Positions 1 through 5,869 of a stretch of 7,321 bases of DNA are shown one piece after another; positions within the stretch are counted from its first letter, which is position 1, and the number at the start of each line of letters is the position of its first letter. Position numbers and translations under genes: made by a program. The stretch is from an uncultured Oscillospiraceae bacterium. Lineage in GTDB: Bacteria; Bacillota; Clostridia; Oscillospirales; Oscillospiraceae. The notes under the pieces are model-generated. The model was given only the letters and a program-made list of their open reading frames with translations, did not search any database and was not told the DNA's origin. The DNA lies in assembly GCA_934573945.1 (NCBI GenBank), contig CAKTMQ010000082.1, forward strand, positions 1-7,321. The letters are read 5' to 3'.

Positions 1-1306
1 CCACGTGGTCGCCATCCTCGATGGTGGTCAGACCGCCGGGGATGATGGTGCGCTGATCCCGGACGATGGCGGCCACCAGCAGCCCCTTGCGCAGGGGCAG
101 ATCCTTCAGGGGTTTGCCCAGCAGCGTGTGGCTGGAGGCGGTGGCGGTGAAGGACAGTGCCTCTACCTGACCGCCCAGCATCTTGTACAGGCTCTCCACC
201 TTGCTGCCCTCGGCATTGCCCAGTGCCCGGACGTACCGGAGGATCTGGCTGGAGCTGATGTCCTTGGGGGAGATGATGGAGTCGATGCCGGTGCTGTTGA
301 CCAGATCCATGTAGTTGGGGCGGGTCATCTTGGCCAGAACCTTGGGCACGCCGCTGCGCTGGGCATGCATGGCCATCAGCAGGTTCTCCTCGTCCCGGTT
401 GGTCACCGCCACAAAGGCGTCGGTGTCCAGAATGCCCTCCTGCTGCAGCAGGGTGTTGTCGGTGCCGTCGCCCTGGATCACCAGCACGTGGGGCAGCTGC
501 GCCGAGAGATACAGGCACTTGTCCGGATCCATCTCCACGATGCGCACGCCGGTGCCGGTTTTTTGCAGCTCCCAGGCCAGATACATGGCGCTGCGGCTGC
601 CGCCCAGCACCGAGACATTCTTCACCTTGTGCCACAGCCGTCCCATATCCTTGAGGGTGCGCTGCAGCTCCGGCTTGGCGCCCAGCATATACAGCCGGTC
701 GCCTGCCGCCGGCACGAAGCTGCCGTCGGGGATGATATATTCGCCGTTCTGCTCCGCGGCGCAGATCAGGACATCCGCCTGCCGCAGCCGGTGGGACTGG
801 CTCAGTGCCGTGCCGCAGATGGTGTCGCTCTCCAGCACCTGAAAGCCGATCATGTCGATGCGTCCCCGGGCGAAGGGCTCCACACTGAAGGCGGCGGGGA
901 AGGCCAGGATCCGCGCCATCTCCTGCGCCGCGGCCAGATCGGGGTTGATGACCATGTCCAGCCCGATCTCCTTTTTCAGCATATCCTCGTCCCGGCGGTA
1001 ATCGGTGTTGCGCACCCGGGCGATGGTGTGTCCCGCGCCCAGCTTTTTGGCGATGAGGCAGCACACCAGATTGATCTCGTCCTGATTGGTCACGGCGATC
1101 ACCAGATCGGCGGTGCGGACGCCGGCCTCGATCAGCACGCTGATGCTGGCGCCGTTGCCCTCCACGCACAGCACGTCCATGGTGCTCTCCGCCTTGCGCA
1201 GCGCCGCGGTATTGGCGTCCACCATGGTGATGTCGTGATCTTCCTCCGCCAGCGAATTGGCAATGGCGTAGCCGATCTTGCCGTTGCCGACGATAATGAT
1301 TTTCAT
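1..1306 (-). CDS. trkA: Trk potassium-uptake regulatory subunit TrkA (3' end outside window)
   Basis: Cytoplasmic NAD(H)-binding regulator that in known systems gates the TrkH/KtrB-type potassium channel subunit. 435 codons are visible (1306 down to 2) with no stop, so the last residues, probably about 15-25 judging by the usual length near 450, lie beyond the left edge. The protein is a tandem of two RCK units. Unit one starts MKIIIVGNGKIG, with the GxGxxG dinucleotide loop at G7-G9-G12 and an acidic residue ending strand 2 (D30). Its TrkA-C part spans roughly 140-225. The second Rossmann unit begins near residue 229 (VSVLGGSRSA, with E258 after strand 2). Its loop reads G-x-S-x-x-A, so nucleotide binding in the second unit may be altered. 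The ATG at 1306 is chosen because GGAGGA (1316-1311) sits 4 nt upstream. A trkH/ktrB partner is not in view. Family assignment is firm; the symbol follows from the two-RCK architecture. Confidence 0.95.
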   Translation of the reverse strand, partial: MKIIIVGNGKIGYAIANSLAEEDHDITMVDANTAALRKAESTMDVLCVEGNGASISVLIEAGVRTADLVIAVTNQDEINLVCCLIAKKLGAGHTIARVRNTDYRRDEDMLKKEIGLDMVINPDLAAAQEMARILAFPAAFSVEPFARGRIDMIGFQVLESDTICGTALSQSHRLRQADVLICAAEQNGEYIIPDGSFVPAAGDRLYMLGAKPELQRTLKDMGRLWHKVKNVSVLGGSRSAMYLAWELQKTGTGVRIVEMDPDKCLYLSAQLPHVLVIQGDGTDNTLLQQEGILDTDAFVAVTNRDEENLLMAMHAQRSGVPKVLAKMTRPNYMDLVNSTGIDSIISPKDISSSQILRYVRALGNAEGSKVESLYKMLGGQVEALSFTATASSHTLLGKPLKDLPLRKGLLVAAIVRDQRTIIPGGLTTIEDGDHV

Positions 1307-1337
1307 AGTGTCCTCCGTGTGAAATGATATGGTACAT

Positions 1338-1365
1338 ATTCTAGCACAGACCGGGACAAAATAAA
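1338..1365 (-). promoter_or_regulatory. Predicted SigA promoter of trkA
   Basis: On the minus strand, TAGAAT (1343-1338) is preceded by TGC, giving an extended -10 (TGnTAGAAT). A weak -35, TTTATT (1365-1360), lies 16 bp upstream. Transcription would start near 1331, leaving a leader of about 25 nt that carries the GGAGGA ribosome site. The -10 element is good and the -35 is poor, so the call rests on the extended -10 and the position. The -35 overlaps the perfect palindrome at 1362-1375. Confidence 0.45.
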
Positions 1366-1375
1366 AGTACTTTTA
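1362..1375. repeat. Perfect 14-bp palindrome overlapping the trkA -35
   Basis: TAAAAGTACTTTTA is an exact palindrome. It overlaps the proposed trkA -35 hexamer by 4 bp, a position where a bound dimeric regulator could block RNA polymerase. No regulator can be assigned from sequence. An AT-rich palindrome can also arise by chance, so the operator role is inference. Confidence 0.35.
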
Positions 1376-1403
1376 CTACCGTGTCGCCCACCTGAATTAT
1401 TAC

Positions 1404-1418
1404 AAATTTATTAAATTT
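1404..1418. repeat. AT-only inverted repeat upstream of the XRE gene promoter
   Basis: AAATTTA and TAAATTT are perfect inverted arms around a single central T. The repeat lies about 22 bp upstream of the -35 hexamer of the XRE gene promoter (1441). It could be a regulator site, including for the XRE protein itself, or simply an AT-rich UP-like element that helps polymerase bind. The sequence alone does not decide. Confidence 0.35.
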
Positions 1419-1440
1419 AGCAATTCATCCATCTTGTATC

Positions 1441-1468
1441 TTGCTAAAAAATGGAAAAGTGATATAAT
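1441..1468 (+). promoter_or_regulatory. SigA promoter of the XRE regulator gene, extended -10
   Basis: TTGCTA (1441-1446), a 16-bp spacer and a perfect TATAAT (1463-1468), with TG at 1460-1461 making an extended -10 (TGATATAAT). The stretch upstream from about 1390 is very AT-rich. Transcription should begin near 1475, giving a leader of about 55 nt before the ATG at 1530. Confidence 0.8.
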
Positions 1469-1529
1469 GTATAAACTGAAGGCTGTGCAAATGAAGAAGT
1501 ATAAAAGTCAAAGAAAAGGATGAGTGACG

Positions 1530-1886
1530 ATGGATAATCTGACAAACATCATTCGTGAAGAGATCGGCAAGCAGTATAAGAGCGTGCGCCAGTTCGCCTT
1601 CGCGGTGGGCGTGCCTCTGTCCACTGTGAACAGCGCACTGCATAACGGCGTGGGCGGCTCCAGCTTTGACACGGTGCTGCGGTTGTGCAGAGTACTGGGC
1701 ATCAAGGCGCTGGGCGACGATGCTGCTTTCTATCTGACGGATGATACCGAAAAACTGCTGACGCAGTATGCCAAGCTGGATGATTACGGCCGCCACACAG
1801 TGGCCTCGGTGATGCAGGTGGAGTACAACCGCTGCACCGAGCTGAGCCAGCCTGATCTCAGCTCCCATACCAGTGTCAACATCTGA
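1530..1886 (+). CDS. Small XRE-family helix-turn-helix transcriptional regulator
   Basis: 118-residue probable DNA-binding protein. The helix-turn-helix covers about residues 17-58: SVRQFAFAVGVPLSTVNSAL followed by the FDTVLRLCRVLGI helix, the pattern of XRE/Cro-CI domains, with the recognition helix near PLSTVNSAL. The C-terminal helix (about 80-101, YAKLDDYGRHTVASVMQVEY) resembles the 'LDxxGxxxVxxVxxxEYxRC' tail seen on many short XRE repressors of Clostridia. There is no peptidase or sensor domain. The ATG at 1530 is preferred over the in-frame GTG at 1524 because AAGGA (1516-1520) is 9 nt from the ATG but only 3 nt from the GTG. The gene is monocistronic: its own promoter lies at 1441-1468 and a hairpin follows at 1931-1957. 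It is divergent from trkA, so it might regulate itself, trkA or neither. Targets are unknown. There are no phage genes nearby. Confidence 0.85.
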   Translation: MDNLTNIIREEIGKQYKSVRQFAFAVGVPLSTVNSALHNGVGGSSFDTVLRLCRVLGIKALGDDAAFYLTDDTEKLLTQYAKLDDYGRHTVASVMQVEYNRCTELSQPDLSSHTSVNI

Positions 1887-1930
1887 CGTGCCGCCATCCC
1901 CCCCCAGGCGACAAAGAAGAAAAGTTGAAA

Positions 1931-1957
1931 GAGCGCCGCGGCATTGCCGCGGCGCTC
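1931..1957. terminator. Bidirectional hairpin terminator between convergent genes
   Basis: A perfect 12-bp stem (GAGCGCCGCGGC, loop ATT, then the complement) lies between the end of the XRE gene (1886) and the end of the convergent small gene (1963). On the plus strand it is followed by TTAATTTAT. On the minus strand it is followed by TTTCAACTTTT, and the small gene's stop codon is only 5 nt before the stem. Both U-tracts are imperfect, but the very stable stem and the convergent placement support intrinsic termination in both directions. Confidence 0.8.
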
Positions 1958-1962
1958 TTAAT

Positions 1963-2133
1963 TTATCGCAGGCAGTGCTTTACATCCTCCAGCGCACTGT
2001 CCATGGCCTTGCCCATGCGTTCCATGGTCTTGCTCACGGCGCGGCGCGCCTTGCGGTCGGTGTACATCCTGTCTGCGATGATGCCGGCGGCCATGCCGGC
2101 GCACAGACCGCTGACAAACACAGTGATCTTCAT
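1963..2133 (-). CDS. Predicted 56-residue glycine-zipper membrane microprotein
   Basis: Short gene for a 56-residue protein beginning MKITVFVSGLCAGMAAGIIA and ending DVKHCLR. Residues 3-19 form one hydrophobic segment containing a glycine zipper (G9-x3-G13-x3-G17). A charged helix follows, rich in Lys/Arg and then mixed (about 21-56, with DRMYTDRKARRAVSKTMERM). This is the layout of short YtxH-like proteins: an N-terminal membrane or membrane-inserting helix with a cytoplasmic amphipathic tail. Homology is not proven, and the function of that family is poorly defined. Coding is supported by AAGGAG (2149-2144) 10 nt before the ATG and by a strong hairpin 5 nt after the TAA. No clear promoter is visible upstream on the minus strand. 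The gene converges on the XRE gene and diverges from marR. Confidence 0.75.
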   Translation of the reverse strand: MKITVFVSGLCAGMAAGIIADRMYTDRKARRAVSKTMERMGKAMDSALEDVKHCLR

Positions 2134-2157
2134 CGCTACCACACTCCTTTTTCCGGT

Positions 2158-2167
2158 CTGACGTCAG
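2158..2167. repeat. 10-bp palindrome in the microprotein gene leader
   Basis: CTGACGTCAG is a perfect 10-bp palindrome just upstream of the ribosome site of the small minus-strand gene, in the gap divergent from marR. It may be a regulator site or chance. It is unrelated in sequence to the paired marR operators at 2249-2288. Confidence 0.2.
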
Positions 2168-2239
2168 TTTGCCCGGATCAGCGGCAAAAACACCCGGCAG
2201 CTTCTGGCTGCGCCGCCAGTTTTTCGGGGAAAATGACGA

Positions 2240-2268
2240 TTGACAGTTGTCTGAAATCGGACTAGAAT
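2240..2268 (+). promoter_or_regulatory. Near-consensus SigA promoter of the marR-MATE operon
   Basis: Consensus TTGACA (2240-2245), an optimal 17-bp spacer and TAGAAT (2263-2268), one base off TATAAT. Transcription should start near 2275 with a leader of about 33 nt. So strong a promoter in front of a MarR gene, with matching near-palindromes over its spacer and at its start site, is the usual setting for repression by the encoded protein. Confidence 0.88.
2249..2262. promoter_or_regulatory. Predicted MarR operator site 1 (promoter spacer)
   Basis: GTCTGAAATCGGAC is an imperfect palindrome: GTCYGA, two central bases, TCRGAC, with one mismatched pair. It fills the spacer between the -35 and -10, so a dimer bound here would exclude RNA polymerase. 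It matches site 2 at 12 of 14 positions. Assignment to the adjacent MarR protein is inference from position and symmetry. Confidence 0.68.
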
Positions 2269-2274
2269 TCGACA

Positions 2275-2288
2275 GTCTGATTTCGGAC
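2275..2288. promoter_or_regulatory. Predicted MarR operator site 2 (transcription start)
   Basis: GTCTGATTTCGGAC has the same GTCYGA-NN-TCRGAC form as site 1 and starts 26 bp downstream of it, at the predicted transcription start of marR. The two copies differ only at the two bases after GTCTGA (AA against TT). Recurrence of both half-sites within 40 bp makes chance unlikely. Confidence 0.68.
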
Positions 2289-2307
2289 GAAAGCGAGGAT
2301 GGACGGG

Positions 2308-2790
2308 ATGGAAACAGGAAAAATGCCCCTGCGGACATATAACGAGATATACCGGGAGCAGGATCAGCTTTATCGGACGGCGGCGCGCACCATGGGACTG
2401 TCGGAGGGTGCCTTCTGGCTCCTCTATACCCTGCGGGAGGCGGGCAGACCGCTGACCCAGAGCCATATCTGCGCTGCCGGGTGCCTGCCCAAGCAGACGG
2501 TGCACTCCGCCCTGCAGAAGCTGGCGCTGGCGGGCTATCTCTCCGTGGAGGAGGGACGGGATCGCCGCAGCAAGCTGGTGCGCCTGTCGCCGGCAGGCGA
2601 GGCGCTGGCCGCGAAAACAGTGGATCGGGTGCTGGCGGCGGAGGGCGCCGCCCTGGACGGCATGGACGCCGGGGAACGGGAGCGGTTTCTGGTGCTGCTG
2701 CGCCGGTACACGGCGCTGCTGGGACGGTATATGCCCGGCACGGCAGAGGAGACAAAGGAGAATTTTCATGAAACGCATACAATTATCTGA
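2308..2790 (+). CDS. MarR-family transcriptional regulator, probable repressor of the downstream MATE pump
   Basis: 160-residue dimeric winged-helix regulator; MarR proteins usually repress their own operon until a ligand binds. The central winged helix runs from about residue 33 to 98: a hydrophobic lead helix (FWLLYTLREAG), the recognition region (QTVHSALQKLALAGYL), and the wing with the family's D-x-R signature (GRDRRSKLVRLSPAGEAL, D85-R87). Flanking N- and C-terminal helices would form the dimer interface. The ATG at 2308 is favoured over 2299 because GAGG (2295-2298) abuts the first ATG with no spacing but lies 9 nt from the second. The 3' end overlaps the MATE gene by 23 nt. Gene order and content resemble mepR-mepA of Staphylococcus aureus. 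The inducing compound cannot be told from sequence. Confidence 0.93.
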   Translation: METGKMPLRTYNEIYREQDQLYRTAARTMGLSEGAFWLLYTLREAGRPLTQSHICAAGCLPKQTVHSALQKLALAGYLSVEEGRDRRSKLVRLSPAGEALAAKTVDRVLAAEGAALDGMDAGERERFLVLLRRYTALLGRYMPGTAEETKENFHETHTII

Positions 2791-4102
2791 TCATTTCAGC
2801 TATAAAATGCTGCTGCGCTTTGTGGCGCCCTCCATCGTCATGATGGTGTTCACCTCGGTCTACGGCGTGGTGGACGGGCTGTTCGTGTCCAACTTCGTAG
2901 GCAAGACGGCCTTTGCGGCGGTGAATCTGGTAATGCCCTTCATCATGATCTTCGGCGGCATCGGCTTCATGTTCGGTACCGGCGGCAGCGCTCTGGTGGC
3001 CAAGACACTGGGGGAGGGCGACCGTCCCCGGGCAGAGCGGTACTTCACCATGATGATCTGGGCGACGCTGCTGTGCGGCGTGGTGATCTCCACGCTGGGC
3101 ATGATCTACATGGCGCCCATCGCCCGGTGGCTGGGTGCGGACGAGGCCATGCTGCCGGACTGCGTGCTGTACGGCCGCATCGTGCTGGGCTTCAACACCG
3201 CCTTCATGCTGCAGAACGTGTTCCAGAGCTTTTTCATCGCGGCGGAAAAGCCCAAGCTGGGACTGGCGGTGACGGTGGCCGCCGGTGTGACCAATATGGT
3301 GCTGGACGCGCTGTTCATGGCGGTGCTGGACTGGGGCGTGGCCGGTGCGGCCATCGCCACCGGCATCAGCCAGTGCGTGGGCGGCGTGCTGCCGCTGCTG
3401 TACTTCCTGCGCCCCAACTCCAGCCTGCTGCGGCTGCGGCGCACACGGTTGGAGCTGCTGCCCATCTGCAAGGCTGCCGGCAACGGCGCCTCGGAGCTGG
3501 TGTCCAATGTGACCTCCTCGCTGATCGGCATGGTGTATAATTTTCAGCTGCTGCGTCTGGCGGGACAGGACGGTGTGGCCGCCTACGGTGTGCTGATGTA
3601 CGTGGCCTTTATTTTTGCCGCGGTGTTCATCGGCTATGCCATCGGCTGCGCCCCCATCATCAGCTATCACTACGGCGCGGGGCATTCCGGCGAGGTGAAG
3701 AACCTGCTGCGCAAGAGCCTGCTGCTCAACGGCGTGGGCGGCTGCGTCATCACGGCGGCGGCGCAGCTGCTGGCGGTGCCGCTGGCGCGGATCTTCGTGG
3801 GCTATGACGACGCCCTGTGCGCCATGACCGTCCACGGCTTCCGCGTCTTCGTGCTGGCCTTTGTGCTGGCGGGGGCGAACATCTATATCTCCTCCTTCTT
3901 CACCGCCCTCAACGACGGCGTGGTGTCGGCGGTCATCTCCTTCCTGCGTACCTTCCTGTTCAAGCTCTCGGCGGTGCTGCTGCTGCCGCTGCTGTGGGAG
4001 CTGGACGGCATCTGGTGGGCGGAGGTGACAGCGGAGGTCTTTGCCTGCGCGCTGGGCGTGGTATTCCTGTTCGCCAAGCGGAACAAGTATCACTATATGT
4101 GA
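2768..4102 (+). CDS. MATE-family multidrug efflux transporter (MepA-like)
   Basis: 444-residue inner-membrane antiporter of the MATE family, which exports cationic drugs and dyes in exchange for Na+ or H+. About 12 hydrophobic segments fall into two halves of six, the usual topology and length. Family marks include VVDGLFVSNFVG in the first membrane segment (D36), FGTGGSALVAKTLGEGD (68-85), GVAGAAIATGISQ (190-202) and, in the second half, GYAIGCAPIISYHYGAG (289-305). It is closer in style to MepA/DinF-type bacterial members than to NorM, by impression only. AAAGGAG (2754-2760) lies 7 nt before the ATG and is inside marR, so translation of the two genes is probably coupled. No second pump component is needed. 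The gene ends 17 nt before a strong terminator. The substrate is unknown. Confidence 0.95.
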   Translation: MKRIQLSDHFSYKMLLRFVAPSIVMMVFTSVYGVVDGLFVSNFVGKTAFAAVNLVMPFIMIFGGIGFMFGTGGSALVAKTLGEGDRPRAERYFTMMIWATLLCGVVISTLGMIYMAPIARWLGADEAMLPDCVLYGRIVLGFNTAFMLQNVFQSFFIAAEKPKLGLAVTVAAGVTNMVLDALFMAVLDWGVAGAAIATGISQCVGGVLPLLYFLRPNSSLLRLRRTRLELLPICKAAGNGASELVSNVTSSLIGMVYNFQLLRLAGQDGVAAYGVLMYVAFIFAAVFIGYAIGCAPIISYHYGAGHSGEVKNLLRKSLLLNGVGGCVITAAAQLLAVPLARIFVGYDDALCAMTVHGFRVFVLAFVLAGANIYISSFFTALNDGVVSAVISFLRTFLFKLSAVLLLPLLWELDGIWWAEVTAEVFACALGVVFLFAKRNKYHYM

Positions 4103-4119
4103 TGACGATCTATAAGCGA

Positions 4120-4153
4120 ACCCCCGGCACGATCCGTGCCGGGGGTCATTTTT
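4120..4153. terminator. Strong rho-independent terminator of the marR-MATE operon
   Basis: A perfect 12-bp GC-rich stem (ACCCCCGGCACG, loop ATC, complement, 4120-4146) followed by CATTTTT gives a classical plus-strand terminator. It lies in the 68-nt gap between the convergent MATE and peptide-binding protein genes. On the minus strand the same stem is followed only by TTCGCTTAT, so it may also stop that transcript, less efficiently. Confidence 0.93.
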
Positions 4154-4170
4154 GCTTGTGATCGGCGCTG

Positions 4171-5835
4171 TTACGAGGACACCTTCACCACGCCCTGGAA
4201 GTAGTACACACCCATGCCGTCCGTCTGCAGGCCGGTCAGGGTATCCCGCAGCAGCCAGGTGTAGGTCTCGTTGGACAGCGGCATCACATAGCCGCTGTCC
4301 AGCAGCATCCGCTCCGCGTCCGCCAGATAGGCGTCCCGCGCCTCGTCGCTGCTGGAGTTGGAGGCCACCCGGATCAGCATATCGTAGGCGTTGGAGTACA
4401 GCTGGCCGTAGTTGCCCTGCTGGCCGCTGCTGAAGCGGTTCAGATAGCTCAGCGCCGTGTTGCGGTCACCGGCCACGTCCACCAGCGCCAGTGAGAACTC
4501 GCCGCTGTTGAGCACCTGGCTCATTTCCTCCGGGGACAGACCCCGCAGCGCTACCCGCAGCCCCAGCTTTTCCCGCCACATGGTCTGCAGCAGCTGGGTG
4601 ATGCGGGCGTTGATGCCGTCGCTGTCGGCGGTATAGACCAGCGTCACCGTGTTCATGCTGGACAGCGCCATGGGGGAATAGATGGTGTGGAGCAGCGCCT
4701 GCGCCTGTTCGCACCGCGCCTCGTAGGTGTCCGGGTCGTTGTCGATGACGGCGCCGTTCACCTCCCGGAAGGATTCGCCGGAGGAGGTGACGATACCGTA
4801 GGGGATCAGGCCGTCCGCCGCCCGGTAGGCGTCGCCCACCGCCGCAGCCAGCGCGCTGCGGTCGATGACCATGGACATGGCCTGCCGCAGCGTCTCGGTG
4901 AGGCTGCTGGCCATCTGGTTGACCAGCACGGTGCTGACCTTGTCGGAGGAGGCCTCCACGGCCTCCGGCGCGTCGCCGGCGTCCAGCACGAAGTCCACTT
5001 CCTCGTTGTCGTACAGCTTCATGGCTGCTGCCGTGCTGTCGGCAAAATGGAATTCCAGCTGGTCGGGACCCAGCCGTCTGACGTCATAGTACCGGTCGGC
5101 CACTGCCGCGGTCAGCGTGTCCACCGTCAGGGAGCTGACGGAATAGGCGCCGTTGGTCAGCAGCGTGGCGGCGTCCATGGACCAGTCCGGCAGGGGCTGT
5201 GCGGTCTGTTCGCCGTCGCTCTGGCTGCTGTCGCTCTGGCTGTCATCGGCCGTATCCGGCACCGTGGTCACGTCCGCACGCACCGGCATGGTGCACACCG
5301 CCGTGCACACCACCGGGATAAAGTAGGAGCAGTGGCCGCTGATGGTCACCACGAAGGTGCGTTCATCCGGTGCCGACACCTGCAGAGCGCTGGTGTCGCC
5401 CGCCAGCGCGTCGGCGTAACCCGCCACCATGTTCAGGGTGGAGGCATGGGGGGAATTGGTCTGGGGATCCACCAGCCGCCGCCAGGAGTAGACGAAATCA
5501 CCGGCGGTGACCCGTCTGCCGTCTGACCAGTACAGATCATTGCGGAGGGTGAAGGTATAGGTCTCCGTGCCGTCCATGTTGTCCACATAGTCGTAGCCGG
5601 AGGCCTGACCGTTGACCACGCCGGCGGCGGTCTGCTTCATCAGGTTTTCAAACAGGTTGGCCGCCACGGTCTTTTCCGTCTCCGTCACGGCTCTGGCGGG
5701 ATCCAGCGTCACCGGCGCGTCCACCAGTGCGGCGCGCACCGTCATATGCTCCGGCTCCACGCTGCCGCAGGCGGCCGTTGCCAGTACCATGACCAGCGCC
5801 AGCAGCAGCGCCGTAAGTCGTTTGGTGAGTTTCAT
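4171..5835 (-). CDS. Oligopeptide ABC transporter substrate-binding lipoprotein (SBP_bac_5)
   Basis: 554-residue extracytoplasmic lipoprotein of the OppA/DppA class, which captures peptides (sometimes other ligands) for an ABC importer. Residues 1-22 are a signal peptide (MKLTKR, then a Leu/Ala/Val core) ending TAA-C, so C23 is the likely lipidated cysteine. The -3 residue is Thr rather than the usual Leu, an atypical lipobox. The family signature is clear at 94-118: YTFTLRNDLYWSDG, then VTAGDFVYSW. Residues 197-210 form a Ser/Asp/Gln linker encoded by a 15-bp tandem duplication. Cysteines at 169, 177 and 181 cluster just before it. The ATG at 5835 has AAGGAG (5849-5844) 8 nt upstream; the TTG at 5853 would precede that site and is rejected. 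It follows the helicase gene by 34 nt with no visible promoter, so co-transcription is likely. No permease or ATPase gene is in view, so it may serve a distant transporter or act as a sensor. Confidence 0.92.
   Translation of the reverse strand: MKLTKRLTALLLALVMVLATAACGSVEPEHMTVRAALVDAPVTLDPARAVTETEKTVAANLFENLMKQTAAGVVNGQASGYDYVDNMDGTETYTFTLRNDLYWSDGRRVTAGDFVYSWRRLVDPQTNSPHASTLNMVAGYADALAGDTSALQVSAPDERTFVVTISGHCSYFIPVVCTAVCTMPVRADVTTVPDTADDSQSDSSQSDGEQTAQPLPDWSMDAATLLTNGAYSVSSLTVDTLTAAVADRYYDVRRLGPDQLEFHFADSTAAAMKLYDNEEVDFVLDAGDAPEAVEASSDKVSTVLVNQMASSLTETLRQAMSMVIDRSALAAAVGDAYRAADGLIPYGIVTSSGESFREVNGAVIDNDPDTYEARCEQAQALLHTIYSPMALSSMNTVTLVYTADSDGINARITQLLQTMWREKLGLRVALRGLSPEEMSQVLNSGEFSLALVDVAGDRNTALSYLNRFSSGQQGNYGQLYSNAYDMLIRVASNSSSDEARDAYLADAERMLLDSGYVMPLSNETYTWLLRDTLTGLQTDGMGVYYFQGVVKVSS
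5212..5241 (-). repeat. 15-bp tandem duplication within the peptide-binding protein gene
   Basis: Two adjacent 15-bp units (5212-5226 and 5227-5241) are identical at 14 of 15 positions (GCCGTCGCTCTGGCT and GCTGTCGCTCTGGCT on the plus strand). Read on the minus strand they encode SQSDS followed by SQSDG in a hydrophilic acidic linker (residues 199-208). The length is a multiple of three, so gain or loss of a unit keeps the frame. This looks like a slipped-strand or duplication product in a tolerant surface loop. Confidence 0.85.
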
Positions 5836-5869
5836 GGGGAAGTCTCCTTTCAAGGGGTGGGGATGGAGC

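Noticed and set aside
5..1327. A 440-codon open frame on the plus strand, rich in Gln, His, Ala and Gly.
   Set aside because: It is the antisense shadow of trkA. The opposite strand gives an unbroken two-RCK protein with clear motifs and a ribosome site, whereas this frame has no family resemblance.
1898..1905. A run of eight C residues after the XRE gene, considered as a phase-variation tract.
   Set aside because: It is in the 3' untranslated gap, outside any coding region or promoter, so length change would have no evident effect.
2204..2224. CTGGC-TGCGCC-GCCAG-TTTTT, a terminator-like hairpin on the plus strand upstream of marR.
   Set aside because: No plus-strand transcript is expected to reach it, because the XRE gene ends at the hairpin at 1931-1957. 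The stem is only 5 bp, so it is probably incidental.
1958..2782. Long minus-strand open frames crossing marR, its promoter and the microprotein gene in other frames.
   Set aside because: They run through a near-consensus promoter and its operators and have Pro/Arg/Ala-rich content without any domain. The 56-codon frame at 1963-2133 has the ribosome site and a coherent protein.
2783..4093. A 436-codon minus-strand open frame opposite the MATE gene.
   Set aside because: His/Gln/Arg-rich composition typical of an antisense frame in GC-rich DNA. The plus-strand frame is a convincing 12-segment transporter.
4171..5853. An upstream TTG start for the peptide-binding lipoprotein (six extra residues).
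   Set aside because: The ribosome site AAGGAG (5849-5844) lies downstream of that TTG and is ideally placed for the ATG at 5835, which also gives a normal signal peptide.
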